Origin: Thermoplasmata archaeon
GTDB taxonomy: Archaea; Thermoplasmatota; Thermoplasmata; Thermoplasmatales; Thermoplasmataceae
Assembly: GCA_021797355.1 (NCBI GenBank)
Contig: JAJZZX010000008.1
Span: 34,997 to 98,996 of the forward strand
Reading direction: 5' to 3'
Length of the DNA stretch: 64,000 nucleotides
The notes below the pieces were generated by a model that was given only the letters and a program-made list of their open reading frames with translations, had not been told where the DNA came from and searched no databases. The number at the start of each line of letters is the position of its first letter. Within the stretch, counting starts at the first letter, position 1. The translations under genes were made by a program, and so were the position numbers. Below, in pieces: positions 9,053 through 18,458 of this stretch.

Positions 9053-9937
9053 ATGAATATAATCTTTACATCTTGGAGTGTGAGACCGGAATATGTCAAG
9101 GTCAATATCCCCTCTGGAGAAAACTACCTGAGGATCAGGCGCGATATTCACAATCTTACCCTGCATACAGTCTGTGAGGAGGCTAGGTGCCCCAATATCG
9201 CAGAGTGCTGGGATTCAGGCACAGCTACCTTCATGATAATGGGAAGCAACTGTTCCCGGGGATGCAGATTTTGTGCTGTCACTCACGGGCATATGCAGCC
9301 GCTTGACCCCCTGGAGCCCGAAAAGGTAAGCGAGGCTGCGAGAAGCATGGGCCTATCTTATGTGGTGATAACTTCCGTTGACAGGGACGATCTGCCGGAT
9401 CAGGGTGCAGAACATTTTGCCAGGGTTATAATGAGAGTTAAGAAAGATGTTGAGAACGTCGAAGTTCTTATACCCGACTTCAGGGGCAGGCTAGACCTCT
9501 TGAGGAAAATCATTGAGGCAGAGCCTTCGGTAATTGCTCACAATGTTGAGACCGTTAGGCGATTGACTCCTTCTGTACGTGACCCCAGGGCGGGATACGA
9601 CCAGTCTCTGGGAGTGCTAAAATTCATAAAGAGGGAAAAGCCAAAACAGATGACGAAATCATCAATTATGGTGGGGCTAGGAGAGAAGGATTCCGAGGTT
9701 GTTGAGACTCTTGGTGATCTGAGGGATGCAGGAGTTGACATTGTCACAATAGGCCAGTACCTGAGGCCTACCAAGATGCAGCTTGAGGTTGTGGAATATT
9801 CGCCCATTGAAAGATTCCGGCAGATGGAGGAGATCGCTTATTCGATGGGTTTCTCGTTTGTTGCTTCAGGGCCGCTTGTCAGGACTTCCTACAAGGCAGC
9901 TGAAGCCTGGACCAGGAGGAGATTGAAAAATGACTGA
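9053..9937 (+). CDS. lipA: Lipoyl synthase
   Basis: Radical SAM enzyme that inserts two sulfur atoms into protein-bound octanoyl groups. The auxiliary cluster motif is C41-x4-C46-x5-C52 (CEEARCPNIAEC) and the SAM cluster motif is C67-x3-C71-x2-C74. SGENYLRIR near residue 21 and the closing VRTSY (family VRSSY) support the call, and 294 residues is normal. It opens an operon with the dehydrogenase complex that carries the lipoyl group and with lipB. Its stop overlaps the E1 alpha start by eight bases. LipA is uncommon enough in archaea that its presence together with lipB is notable. Confidence 0.95.
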   Translation: MNIIFTSWSVRPEYVKVNIPSGENYLRIRRDIHNLTLHTVCEEARCPNIAECWDSGTATFMIMGSNCSRGCRFCAVTHGHMQPLDPLEPEKVSEAARSMGLSYVVITSVDRDDLPDQGAEHFARVIMRVKKDVENVEVLIPDFRGRLDLLRKIIEAEPSVIAHNVETVRRLTPSVRDPRAGYDQSLGVLKFIKREKPKQMTKSSIMVGLGEKDSEVVETLGDLRDAGVDIVTIGQYLRPTKMQLEVVEYSPIERFRQMEEIAYSMGFSFVASGPLVRTSYKAAEAWTRRRLKND

Positions 9938-10943
9938 GATTGTAAATGAACAGATGGAAAAGGAAAAGCATATTAGGGGACTTGGGGCAATGATCCTTTC
10001 AAGAACCCTTGACAAGAAGATTATAACAGCACAGAGGCAGGGAAGGGTTGGCTTCTATACCCCAACAATGGGGCAGGAGGCTGCCCAGGTTGGCCTCTCA
10101 ATGGCTCTAGACAAGGATGACCTCATCTATGAATATTACAGGGATGTCCCCATGATGCTGCATCGCGGCGTTCCGATTGAGATCATCCTGAATCAGGTTT
10201 TCGGCAACAGGGACGATCTTGCAAAGGGCCGCCAGATGCCAAGCCACCTCGTTGCCAGGGATTACAATTTTATGTCAGTCCCCAGCCCTGTTGCGACAAA
10301 TCTCCCTCTTGCCGTTGGAACTGCCTATGCCAAGGTTTACAGGAAAGAGAAAGGAATAGTCGTCGCAAGTTTTGGCGACGGATCAACCTCCACTCCTGAT
10401 TTCCACGCCGCCATGAACATGGCTGCAGTATTTAACCTCCCCATACTCTTCTTCTGCGAGAACAATGGATGGGCGATATCAACTCCTGTGGAGAAACAAA
10501 CGAAGACCGAGATATGGAAGAAAGCAGATGCTTACGGAATGGTCGGTATGAAGGCTGACGGAAACAACCTCGTAGAAATGTACAAGACCGCACAGCAGGC
10601 TGTGGAGCATGTCAGGTCTGGAAAGGGCCCTGTACTGTTGGAGGCAAGATGTTACAGAATGGGACCCCATTCAACATCAGACGATCCAACAAAGTATCAG
10701 ACAGACATAGTTCTTGACGGCTCCGAGAAAGATCCAATAGTTGTATCCCAGAATGCCCTGAAGGCAATTGGGCTGGTGAACGACCAGCTTATAGAGAAAG
10801 TAAGGGCTGAATCGCAGAGGATTGTAAACGAGAAGTTTGACCAGCAGGAAAAAATTCCTCCGCCGGACCCAGAAACAATTTTCCAGGACGTGTACGCAAA
10901 GGAAACTTGGATACTGAGAGAAGAGCGGGAGGAGATATTATGA
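9930..10943 (+). CDS. 2-oxoacid dehydrogenase E1 component, alpha subunit
   Basis: Thiamine diphosphate-dependent decarboxylase subunit of a pyruvate or branched-chain 2-oxoacid dehydrogenase complex. The ThDP motif is clear around residues 150-182: GDGSTSTPDFHAAMN continuing to FFCENN. YRMGPHSTSDDPTKY near residue 245 is the phosphorylation-loop region of this family. The length, 337 residues, fits the heterotetrameric E1 type. It lies between lipA and E1 beta with overlaps on both sides. The Thermoplasma acidophilum complex of this type acts on branched-chain 2-oxoacids and pyruvate; the substrate here is inferred from that. Confidence 0.92.
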   Translation: MTEIVNEQMEKEKHIRGLGAMILSRTLDKKIITAQRQGRVGFYTPTMGQEAAQVGLSMALDKDDLIYEYYRDVPMMLHRGVPIEIILNQVFGNRDDLAKGRQMPSHLVARDYNFMSVPSPVATNLPLAVGTAYAKVYRKEKGIVVASFGDGSTSTPDFHAAMNMAAVFNLPILFFCENNGWAISTPVEKQTKTEIWKKADAYGMVGMKADGNNLVEMYKTAQQAVEHVRSGKGPVLLEARCYRMGPHSTSDDPTKYQTDIVLDGSEKDPIVVSQNALKAIGLVNDQLIEKVRAESQRIVNEKFDQQEKIPPPDPETIFQDVYAKETWILREEREEIL

Positions 10944-11908
10944 GCAACATGAACATGGTTCAGGCACTCAACAGTACTCTTGACATGAAGATGTCCAAGG
11001 ACGATTCCATAATACTCCTTGGGGAGGATATTGGGAAGGATGGGGGCGTCTTCAGGGTCACTGATGGATTGCAGGCAAAATTCGGCCCTGAGAGGGTTAT
11101 AGACACGCCCCTGGTTGAACTTGGAATTGTTGGAATGGCAATCGGTATGGCCGTTTATGGTATGAAGCCTGTTCCGGAAATACAGTTCCAGGACTTCATA
11201 TACACTGCAATGGACCAGATAATAAACCAGATGGCCAAGATACGCTACAGGACTGGAGGAAAAATAACTGTTCCGCTCGTGCTCCGGACTCCATATGGAG
11301 GCGGTATCAGAGGCGGGCTTTACCATTCACAGAGCGGCGAATCATATTTCGTGCATACTGCTGGACTAACCGTCGTCACGCCGTCTAACCCTTATGATGC
11401 CCGCGGACTGCTTTCCGCTTCTTTGGAACTTGGCGATCCAGTCATATTCCTTGAACCGAAGAGGCTCTACAGGGCACAAAAGATGGAGGTCCCGGATAAC
11501 GACTACAAGGTGGAAATAGGCAAGGCCAACCTTGTCCATCAGGGAGATTCAGTCACCATAGTGACCTACGGGTCCATGGTTCCTACAGTGGCTTCTGCTG
11601 TTGAGAAGAACGGGGTTGATGCTGATGTTCTTGACCTCAGGACACTAAGCCCGGTTGATATAGATGCAATATCTGCATCGGTCAAGAAGACTGGCAGGGT
11701 AGTCATTGTACATGAAGCCCCCAGGACACTTGGCATGGGAGCAGAGTTATCTGCAATGATATCTGAGAGGATGATTGAGTATCTCTATGCACCAATCTTA
11801 AGGGTAACAGGCCCTGATACCCCTTTTCCATACAGGCTTGAGGAATATTACCTGCCAAATGAGAAAAGGATAATGGCTGCAGTCAATAGGGTTCTGGAAT
11901 TCAGGTGA
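10940..11908 (+). CDS. 2-oxoacid dehydrogenase E1 component, beta subunit
   Basis: Partner of E1 alpha; the two form an alpha2-beta2 enzyme that decarboxylates the 2-oxoacid and acylates the lipoyl arm of E2. LLGEDIGKDGGVFRVTDGL at the N-terminus and RTPYGGGIRGG near residue 125 are family motifs, and LEPKRLYR and VHEAPRTLGMGAE follow in the C-terminal half. I place the start at ATG 10940, which shares ATGA with the E1 alpha stop and has GGGAGGAG eight bases upstream. An in-frame TTG at 10907 is less likely. Confidence 0.93.
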   Translation: MSNMNMVQALNSTLDMKMSKDDSIILLGEDIGKDGGVFRVTDGLQAKFGPERVIDTPLVELGIVGMAIGMAVYGMKPVPEIQFQDFIYTAMDQIINQMAKIRYRTGGKITVPLVLRTPYGGGIRGGLYHSQSGESYFVHTAGLTVVTPSNPYDARGLLSASLELGDPVIFLEPKRLYRAQKMEVPDNDYKVEIGKANLVHQGDSVTIVTYGSMVPTVASAVEKNGVDADVLDLRTLSPVDIDAISASVKKTGRVVIVHEAPRTLGMGAELSAMISERMIEYLYAPILRVTGPDTPFPYRLEEYYLPNEKRIMAAVNRVLEFR

Positions 11909-11913
11909 GAACA

Positions 11914-13140
11914 ATGTATATTTTCAAGCTTCCTGACATTGGAGAGGGCGTCTCTGAAGGCGAGATCGTGAAGTGGAACGTCAAGGAGGGGGATCATGTT
12001 TCCAGGGACCAGGAGATGGTGGAGGTCATGACTGACAAGGTCACCGTAAAGATACCATCCCCAGTTGAGGGAAAGGTTTCCAAGATTCTTTTCCCTGAAG
12101 GCCAGGTAGTAAGAGTAGGATCTGAAATGATCATGATTGATACTGGGGAATCTTCTGAACCCTCCAGCCAAGCTGCCGCTCCTGCAAGCGCTCACGCTGT
12201 TGCCACAAGCAGTGCCAATGTTCCTTCTGCGGCTCATCCGAAGGCAGAGGGTGGGAGAATTCTGGCGTCCCCAGCGGTCAGGAGGATAGCAAGGGAGAAA
12301 GGCATAGATCTATCCACCATCACAGGTTCTGCTCAGAACGGAAGGATAACACTTGACGATCTTGAGAGATCCATAGAGACTGCAACAGAGGCAAAAGAAA
12401 GCGCGCATGAGCAGAAGGAAGAGAAGGCAGTCCCCTCTCCCAGGCCAGATCATGAAATGCCTGCAACACAGGACGAGGTTCTTGAGCCACGTGGTCTCAG
12501 AAGGCTGATATTTGAGAAGATGACGAAATCCAAGCAGATAATTCCACACTTTACTGTTGTTGAGGAGGTTGATGTCACAAGGATTTCAAGCATAATTTCA
12601 CAGCTTTCTGCAATGGGGACAAAACTTACCTACACCACTTTCTTCATAAAGGCTTCAACTGTTGTACTCAAGGAATTCCCATACCTCAATGCAATATACA
12701 ATGAAACATCACACAACTACACGCTGAGGAAAGCCTACAATATAGGTATGGCAGTAGACACTCCAAACGGGCTCACAGTGCCTGTAATAATGAATGCTGA
12801 CATGAAGAGCCTAGTGCAGATTGCAGCTGAGGTCACTGATCTGGCCTCAAGGGCAAGGAGTAGTGACCTAAAGCTTTCAGAGGTCCAGAACTCCACTTTC
12901 ACAGTAACAAACATTGGAAGCATAGGCGGGTTGATATCAACGCCCATAATCAACTACCCTGAAGTGGCAATCTTAGGGGTACATAGGACAAGGAAGGTGT
13001 CTGATGCCAGTGGAAACAGGGAAATGACTTATATCTCACTTTCCTGCGATCACCGGCTAATTGATGGTGCCATGGCCACAAGGTTCCTTGTAAGGCTCAA
13101 GGAGATACTTGAAAGGCCAGAGTATTTCCTGGTCAGGTGA
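11914..13140 (+). CDS. 2-oxoacid dehydrogenase E2, dihydrolipoamide acyltransferase
   Basis: Core of the complex: it moves the acyl group from the lipoyl arm to CoA. One lipoyl domain covers residues 1-78, with the lipoylated Lys42 in MTDKVTVKIP. An Ala/Pro/Ser-rich linker follows, then a peripheral subunit-binding domain (SPAVRRIAREKGIDL) near residue 115, a second charged linker, and the catalytic domain from about residue 185 with the active-site CDHRLIDGA near the end. ATG 11914 gives the usual MYIFKLPDIGEG start. A GTG at 11905 would add three residues. The lipoyl domain is the expected substrate of the lipA and lipB products encoded in the same operon. Confidence 0.94.
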   Translation: MYIFKLPDIGEGVSEGEIVKWNVKEGDHVSRDQEMVEVMTDKVTVKIPSPVEGKVSKILFPEGQVVRVGSEMIMIDTGESSEPSSQAAAPASAHAVATSSANVPSAAHPKAEGGRILASPAVRRIAREKGIDLSTITGSAQNGRITLDDLERSIETATEAKESAHEQKEEKAVPSPRPDHEMPATQDEVLEPRGLRRLIFEKMTKSKQIIPHFTVVEEVDVTRISSIISQLSAMGTKLTYTTFFIKASTVVLKEFPYLNAIYNETSHNYTLRKAYNIGMAVDTPNGLTVPVIMNADMKSLVQIAAEVTDLASRARSSDLKLSEVQNSTFTVTNIGSIGGLISTPIINYPEVAILGVHRTRKVSDASGNREMTYISLSCDHRLIDGAMATRFLVRLKEILERPEYFLVR

Positions 13141-13145
13141 ATTTA

Positions 13146-14465
13146 ATGGAATTTGACACAATAATCATCGGATCGGGGCCTGGCGGATACGCTGCTGCCA
13201 TTAGACTTGGGCAGAGGAATAGAAAGGTTCTCCTCGTTGAGAAAGACAGGATTGGGGGGGAATGCCTGAACTATGGCTGCATTCCTTCGAAAGCACTCAT
13301 AGAACTATCACATTCTGTTTCCTATTTAAGGGAGATGCCCGGAGTAAAGGCCGACATAAGCATTGATTTGCAGGAATGGCAGAAATGGAAATGGGGCATG
13401 ATTGGCCGACTTACAGGAGGTGTGGAGACTCTTTGCAAGTCTTATGGAGTGCGCATTGAGAAAGGTTTTGCCACAATAGTTGACAGCCATACGGTGGAGG
13501 TTAACTCAGCTAGGTATACCGGTGAGAATCTCATTATCGCCACAGGCTCTGTTCCAGTATCCTTCCAGAATATGAAGGACGTTTACTTCAACAGGGAGAT
13601 CCTCGACCTGGACAGGATTCCGGAGAGCCTTGTCATAATAGGCGGTGGCTACATTGGGGTTGAGCTTGGCACCGCTTTTGCGAAGCTGGGATCCGAAGTC
13701 ACCATAATAGAGATGATGGACGGAATCCTTCCAGGCGTGGACAGGGAACTCGTGAGGCCTGTGGAAAGAAGGCTTCGGGACCTTAAGGTCAACATTATTG
13801 TCTCTACGAAAGTTGAATCCGTTGAGAGGCAGGGGAAATACACCATAAGATTGGCTTCCGGCAACTCCATTGAGGCAGAGAATGTCCTGCTGACTGTTGG
13901 ACGGAGGCCTAACACTTCAGGTTTCGGCCTAGAGAAGCTTGGACTGGAGATGGATCGCGGTTTCATAAAAACTGATGATAGGAAGAGAACCAGTGTGCCC
14001 GGGGTTTATGCCATTGGCGATGTTTCCGGACAGCCCATGCTTGCACACAAGGCATATTATGATGCTGAGATCGCTGCTGACAATATTTGTGGCATAGACA
14101 ACAAGGTTGACTACAGGGCAATGCCCTATGTGATATACTCTGATCCTGAAATTTCTTACACTGGTGATCTGAAGGGCAAGATGGCAAGTTTCCCAGCCGC
14201 CGCAAATGGAAGGTCCCTGACAATGAACAACGCCCTTGGAACATTCCGCATTTATTGCGACGAGAAGGGTAACGTAAATGGGGCAGGCATAACAGCTCCC
14301 CATTCCTCGGAAATGATTTCGGAGCTTTCCCTTGCGGTTGAATCTGGATTGAATGCGATGGATATAGGTTTGACTATTCATCCCCACCCAACGGTTGCCG
14401 AAGGTGTTAAGGAGATGTCTGAGGCTGCATATGGACTTCCACTTCACTTCAAACCTCGCAGCTGA
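13146..14465 (+). CDS. lpdA: Dihydrolipoamide dehydrogenase (E3)
   Basis: FAD enzyme that reoxidises the dihydrolipoyl arm and reduces NAD+. The N-terminal FAD motif is GSGPGGYAAA, the redox disulfide is C40-x4-C45 in GGECLNYGCIPSK, and the NAD fold has GGGYIGVELG near residue 165. The C-terminal HPHPTVAE holds the His-Glu catalytic pair contributed across the dimer. ATG 13146 is chosen over a GTG at 13137; the GTG lies inside the end of E2. The end overlaps lipB by 35 bases. At 439 residues it is slightly shorter than the usual 450-470. Confidence 0.94.
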   Translation: MEFDTIIIGSGPGGYAAAIRLGQRNRKVLLVEKDRIGGECLNYGCIPSKALIELSHSVSYLREMPGVKADISIDLQEWQKWKWGMIGRLTGGVETLCKSYGVRIEKGFATIVDSHTVEVNSARYTGENLIIATGSVPVSFQNMKDVYFNREILDLDRIPESLVIIGGGYIGVELGTAFAKLGSEVTIIEMMDGILPGVDRELVRPVERRLRDLKVNIIVSTKVESVERQGKYTIRLASGNSIEAENVLLTVGRRPNTSGFGLEKLGLEMDRGFIKTDDRKRTSVPGVYAIGDVSGQPMLAHKAYYDAEIAADNICGIDNKVDYRAMPYVIYSDPEISYTGDLKGKMASFPAAANGRSLTMNNALGTFRIYCDEKGNVNGAGITAPHSSEMISELSLAVESGLNAMDIGLTIHPHPTVAEGVKEMSEAAYGLPLHFKPRS

Positions 14466-15108
14466 TCTTGGCAGGGTGCCATACCAGCTTAGCCTTGATC
14501 TTCAACACAGGCTGGTATCATCCGTCAAGGCGGATCAGGTGAAAGGCGTTCTCCTTTTTCTTGATCATGATCCGGTATATACCATTGGCCGGAAAGCCGA
14601 TCCGAACAACTATCCTGGGCTAAATCCCGTAAAGACGGAGAGGGGGGGAGATGTTACCTATCACGGCCCTGGGCAGCTTGTGGTCTACCCTGTCCTTCGC
14701 ATTGATACCGGATCCGGAATCGATGTTAGAAGGTATGTGAATACCATTGAAAGAATAGTCATCAACGCCCTCCATAGATTTGGATATTCGGCAACAGTTG
14801 GAGAAGAACCTGGTATCTGGGTGTCGTTTCCGGGCGCAAGTTCAAAGGTTGCATCCATAGGCATGGCAATTGACCATGGAATTTCCTATCATGGGGTTGC
14901 AATAAATATATCTCCGGAAGTGCTGCAGGGATTCGCCCAGATAAGGCCCTGCGGGCTTTCTCCCGCTGTCATGGGGTTTGTGGACATCAGCAGAGGTGAT
15001 CTTGTCAAGGCTCTCCTGGATGGTTTTGCTGAAAATTTCGGCAGGTTCCAGTGGAAGTCCAGGGAAGAAATGCTTGAAATAGCGGGACTAGCGAATCAAA
15101 TTTTCTAA
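14431..15108 (+). CDS. lipB: Octanoyl-[carrier]:protein octanoyltransferase
   Basis: LipB moves an octanoyl group onto the lipoyl-domain lysine, giving the substrate for LipA. Counting from ATG 14431, RGGDVTYHGPGQ is at residues 71-82, the catalytic Lys139 is in SKVASIG, and the catalytic Cys174 is in RPCGL. The sequence SYHGVAINIS lies between them. These residues separate LipB from the lipoate ligases (LplA). The gene overlaps the E3 reading frame by 35 bases and ends the operon. The octanoyl donor in an archaeon without bacterial fatty-acid synthase is an open point. Confidence 0.92.
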   Translation: MDFHFTSNLAADLGRVPYQLSLDLQHRLVSSVKADQVKGVLLFLDHDPVYTIGRKADPNNYPGLNPVKTERGGDVTYHGPGQLVVYPVLRIDTGSGIDVRRYVNTIERIVINALHRFGYSATVGEEPGIWVSFPGASSKVASIGMAIDHGISYHGVAINISPEVLQGFAQIRPCGLSPAVMGFVDISRGDLVKALLDGFAENFGRFQWKSREEMLEIAGLANQIF

Positions 15109-15120
15109 GACGCCATAATT

Positions 15121-15654
15121 TCAGGAAGACAGCCTGATATCCCAAATCCTCTCCTCTATGCCTAGCCTCTTGTTTGAAGCCAGGGCCAGCATGAAGAGGA
15201 GAGACGATACCCGGTTGAGGTACGTTAAAACCGGGGTTTCAATCTGCAGCTCCCTGGTTACGGATACAGCATATCGCTCGAGGCGCCTTGCAACCGTCCT
15301 TGCCACATGAAGGGATGTGGATTCTGGCGAACCATCAGGAACAACAAAGAGCCTTATCTTCCCAATTTCAGACTTGTATGCCCTGACTCTTTCCTCCAGC
15401 CATTCAGTCCTCTCCTTGCCTATTGTGCGGCGTTTTCCTGATGCTGAAACATGCTCTCCCAGAGTGAAGAGATCAACCTGTATCTGCCTCAGATCAGCCC
15501 TGATATCATCCCACCTGGAGATTACCGAAGCGTGGCCAATGAATGAAATTGTTTCGTCCAGTGTACCCTCAAGATTCACAAGTGCTGAGCCTTTGCTAAC
15601 TCTTTCCCTGAGGCCCGTGTCAGTTTCGCCTGAATCTCCCCGACGAGTGAACAT
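15121..15654 (-). CDS. Cob(I)alamin adenosyltransferase, PduO type
   Basis: Makes adenosylcobalamin from reduced corrinoid and ATP. The N-terminal TRRGDSGETDTG is the ATP-binding loop of the PduO family, GTLDETISFIGHA near residue 30 and the C-terminal arginine motif with YLNRVSSLLFMLA near residue 145 complete the fold. The length of 177 residues is typical. It faces lipB tail-to-tail with 12 bases between stops. The cofactor would serve enzymes such as methylmalonyl-CoA mutase or a class II ribonucleotide reductase; none is encoded in this window. Confidence 0.9.
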   Translation of the reverse strand: MFTRRGDSGETDTGLRERVSKGSALVNLEGTLDETISFIGHASVISRWDDIRADLRQIQVDLFTLGEHVSASGKRRTIGKERTEWLEERVRAYKSEIGKIRLFVVPDGSPESTSLHVARTVARRLERYAVSVTRELQIETPVLTYLNRVSSLLFMLALASNKRLGIEERIWDIRLSS

Positions 15655-15825
15655 GCGCTTCCATTGAAGATGAGGATTAAACCTTTCCTTAAGGCGAACT
15701 TCTTGGGATCAAATAACTTATAAAGAGAATAAATATAGTATGTTACTCTAAATATTTCCTATTTTGCAATATATTGTATTTAGGTAACCATAAAGATCGA
15801 TCCTGCAATCCTTCCATGAAATCTC

Positions 15826-17304
15826 ATGGCTGAACGAGATGGCAGTAGTGATATACTTCTGGCCCTTGACCAGGCCAGGACGGGGAAATTCCATATCAAG
15901 ACACTGTTCACGGCGGGCATGGGGTTCTTCTCTGATGCCTATGACCTGTTCGTTACCTCCACTGCCTTACCAATCATTGTTGCAGTTTTCGGAATAACAT
16001 CAGGGCATAACATATTCGGAACTGGGACAATTGGGCCCCTATCAGCAGTATCAGTAGAGACTGGCTTGATAGGATCGATGGCACTGTTTGGAGCATTTCT
16101 GGGCGCACTTGTCTTCGGGAGAATAGCTGATCTGAAGGGACGGCGCTACATATACGGCCTGGAAATGAGCATACTTGTCGTCTTTGCCCTGGTTTCAGCC
16201 CTGTCGACCAGCATCCTTATGCTCATAATTTCCAGGTTCATACTTGGGGTTGGAGTCGGCGGAGACTATCCCGTCAGTTCAACAATAATGAGCGAATTTT
16301 CAAATGTCAGGAACAGGGGGAAGATGGTGCTTTCCGTATTTGCAATGCAGGGATTCGGCTTGCTTTTCGGGTCTCTTGTCGGGCTTGTTGCAATACACTT
16401 CCTGCCGCTGGATTATGCATGGAGGTTCATGCTCGGATTCGGTGCTGTTCCCGCCGCTTCTGTGATATATCTTAGGAGAAGGATCAAAGAGAGCCCGAGA
16501 TATTCGCTTGAAGCTGGTGATGCAAGAAAGGCGGCACAGGCTGTCGAGGCTGCAACAGGAAAGCAGGTAAAGGTATCCTATGATGTTGTGGACACCAGAA
16601 AGATACCGACCTCCTTTATCATACGAAGATATTGGTTTATATTGCTGGGGACAGCCGGATCATGGTTCCTCTTTGACATGGCATTTTACGGCACATCAAT
16701 AAATAGTGGGCAGATTCTAAGCGAGATAGGCTATGGGGCCGTGGCAGGAAACCTCAGGGCAACCATTTTTAACATTGCAACGGGAAACGCAATTCTCGCT
16801 GGAATATTTGCCGTCCCGGGATACTGGATTGCCGTCGGCCTTGTTGATCGTGTTGGAAGAAAGAGGCTTCAGTGGATGGGCTTTACTGCCATAGCCATAA
16901 TTTACTTCATATTTGCACTGAAATATGTTTACATAACAAGAGACCTCACAATGTTTGTAGCACTTTACGGAATGTCATACCTTTTTGGAAATATTGGTCC
17001 AAACTCCACAACTTTCCTGCTGCCCACAGAGCTATTTCCCACCGAGTTCAGGACAACCGGGCATGGAATATCCGCATCATCAGGGAAGCTTGGGGCTGGT
17101 ATCTTCACCTTCCTCATTCCTGTGATCGAGGCTCTATACGGCCTGCAAACTGTCCTTGGCACACTCGCAATTATAGCTGCCCTGGGTGCAGTCCTTACCG
17201 TCATTACAATAAGCGAGACCAAGAACCGCAGCCTGGAGCAAACTTCACAGGCCCCTCTCATAAGGGATGAGAAGATCAATCCTGGATCAAAGCTATGGCC
17301 TTGA
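15826..17304 (+). CDS. MFS transporter, phosphate:H+ symporter (PHS) type
   Basis: A 492-residue, twelve-helix carrier closely related to the protein at 4195-5649. Shared features are a charged N-terminal helix (LALDQARTGKFH), GMGFFSDAYDLFVTS in helix 1, VFGRIADLKGRRYIYG, GVGGDYPVSSTIMSEFSN, and TELFPTEFRTTGHG in loop 10-11. The two proteins differ in the loop after helix 1, where this one has a longer Gly/Thr-rich insert. The substrate is unknown; PHS relatives carry phosphate or small organic anions. Confidence 0.85.
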   Translation: MAERDGSSDILLALDQARTGKFHIKTLFTAGMGFFSDAYDLFVTSTALPIIVAVFGITSGHNIFGTGTIGPLSAVSVETGLIGSMALFGAFLGALVFGRIADLKGRRYIYGLEMSILVVFALVSALSTSILMLIISRFILGVGVGGDYPVSSTIMSEFSNVRNRGKMVLSVFAMQGFGLLFGSLVGLVAIHFLPLDYAWRFMLGFGAVPAASVIYLRRRIKESPRYSLEAGDARKAAQAVEAATGKQVKVSYDVVDTRKIPTSFIIRRYWFILLGTAGSWFLFDMAFYGTSINSGQILSEIGYGAVAGNLRATIFNIATGNAILAGIFAVPGYWIAVGLVDRVGRKRLQWMGFTAIAIIYFIFALKYVYITRDLTMFVALYGMSYLFGNIGPNSTTFLLPTELFPTEFRTTGHGISASSGKLGAGIFTFLIPVIEALYGLQTVLGTLAIIAALGAVLTVITISETKNRSLEQTSQAPLIRDEKINPGSKLWP

Positions 17305-17340
17305 ATGAAGCTCCGGTGCGGGCGTTTCAAAGTTTGTCCT

Positions 17341-18312
17341 TCAGTTCATTGATCGGTTCTGGCCGTAGATCCTTAGAACAGCTTCCAGATCACGGTATGC
17401 CAGCTCCGGATCGTACGGAACCTGGGTGTCCTGGGCCACAGAATCGAGGAACTGATCAAACTCAGCCTGGAACACATCATATGGTTGCACGTTCAACTTT
17501 TTCCCATTGAGTACAAGATCGCCAAAGGCCGTCTTCCTCTGGGAATTTTGGAAGTCTTCCCTGGATCGGCTGGAAATATCCTCGTAAAGCGATCCGTCTG
17601 ACCCAATGACCTCCAATCCAGGCAAAATTGGGGGGTTCCTGTATGACCAGCTGTAATAAAACAGCCCGGTTGCGCCTCTGCTGAATGTGAAGACTGCCGA
17701 GGTTGTGTCTTCTCCACTGAGAGATGACCCTCCATGTACTGACCGTGCCCAGAGGTCCACATATGGGCCTCCAATATTCAGCATTGTGTCTATGTAGTGT
17801 ATGCCACCGTCTATGAGTGCCCCTCCCCCCATTGATGCAGCTTCGGTTCGCCACCCCTCCTTTGAGTAGAGTCTCTGATCCCTGATTATGATTGTATGAA
17901 TCTTCCCCAGGCTACCGCTCTTGACAATACGCATTGCCTCCCTCACCGAAGGATCAAAGAAATACTGTTCCAGGACCATGAATTTTACTCCATTCCTCCT
18001 TGAGGTCTCTATCATATCCCTTGCCTCCCCTAGGGTCGTTGAAATCGGCTTTTCGATTGTTACGTGCTTCCCGCGCCGCATGGCCGCAGTTGCCATTTCA
18101 AAGTGGAGATTATGGGGCACAGCAAGATCTATGATTTCAGCCCTGGAATTAAGTGCATCTTCATAGGAATCATAAACATGCGCAACATCAAAGGATTCCA
18201 AAGTTTTTCTCCTGACCTCTGGATCACGCTCCACAATTCCGATGTCTGCATTCCGTATTGATCTGAGGTGTACCTGCCCGAATCCCTTGCAGCCCACAAC
18301 CACTATTTCCAT
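17341..18312 (-). CDS. Gfo/Idh/MocA family NAD(P)-dependent oxidoreductase
   Basis: Two-domain sugar or polyol dehydrogenase of 323 residues. The Rossmann start is EIVVVGCKGFGQVH, followed by the catalytic-lysine motif EKPIST near residue 90 and GGGALIDGGIHYID near residue 165, which carries the active-site Asp and His. The substrate cannot be deduced. ATG 18312 puts a TATA-like CTTAAGTATC (18332-18341) at leaderless distance; ATG codons at 18318 and 18327 are also in frame. It is flanked by an MFS carrier and AlaX but shares no operon with either. Confidence 0.88.
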   Translation of the reverse strand: MEIVVVGCKGFGQVHLRSIRNADIGIVERDPEVRRKTLESFDVAHVYDSYEDALNSRAEIIDLAVPHNLHFEMATAAMRRGKHVTIEKPISTTLGEARDMIETSRRNGVKFMVLEQYFFDPSVREAMRIVKSGSLGKIHTIIIRDQRLYSKEGWRTEAASMGGGALIDGGIHYIDTMLNIGGPYVDLWARSVHGGSSLSGEDTTSAVFTFSRGATGLFYYSWSYRNPPILPGLEVIGSDGSLYEDISSRSREDFQNSQRKTAFGDLVLNGKKLNVQPYDVFQAEFDQFLDSVAQDTQVPYDPELAYRDLEAVLRIYGQNRSMN

Positions 18313-18458
18313 TGGCATGAATGCCATTCAAGATACTTAAGGATGATATTCTCTCAGAAAGGATCTGGGCTAAGGGGGAAAAGGGAGGAATTGGCCTTTA
18401 CACTTCCTAGCCTCATCAGCTGTTTCGCTGATACCCTACACCTTGAGAGCTTGCCTAG

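Noticed and set aside
10479..11326. Minus-strand frames of 63 and 209 residues across E1 alpha and E1 beta
   Set aside because: They are shadows of conserved catalytic genes and have no independent promoter or family match.
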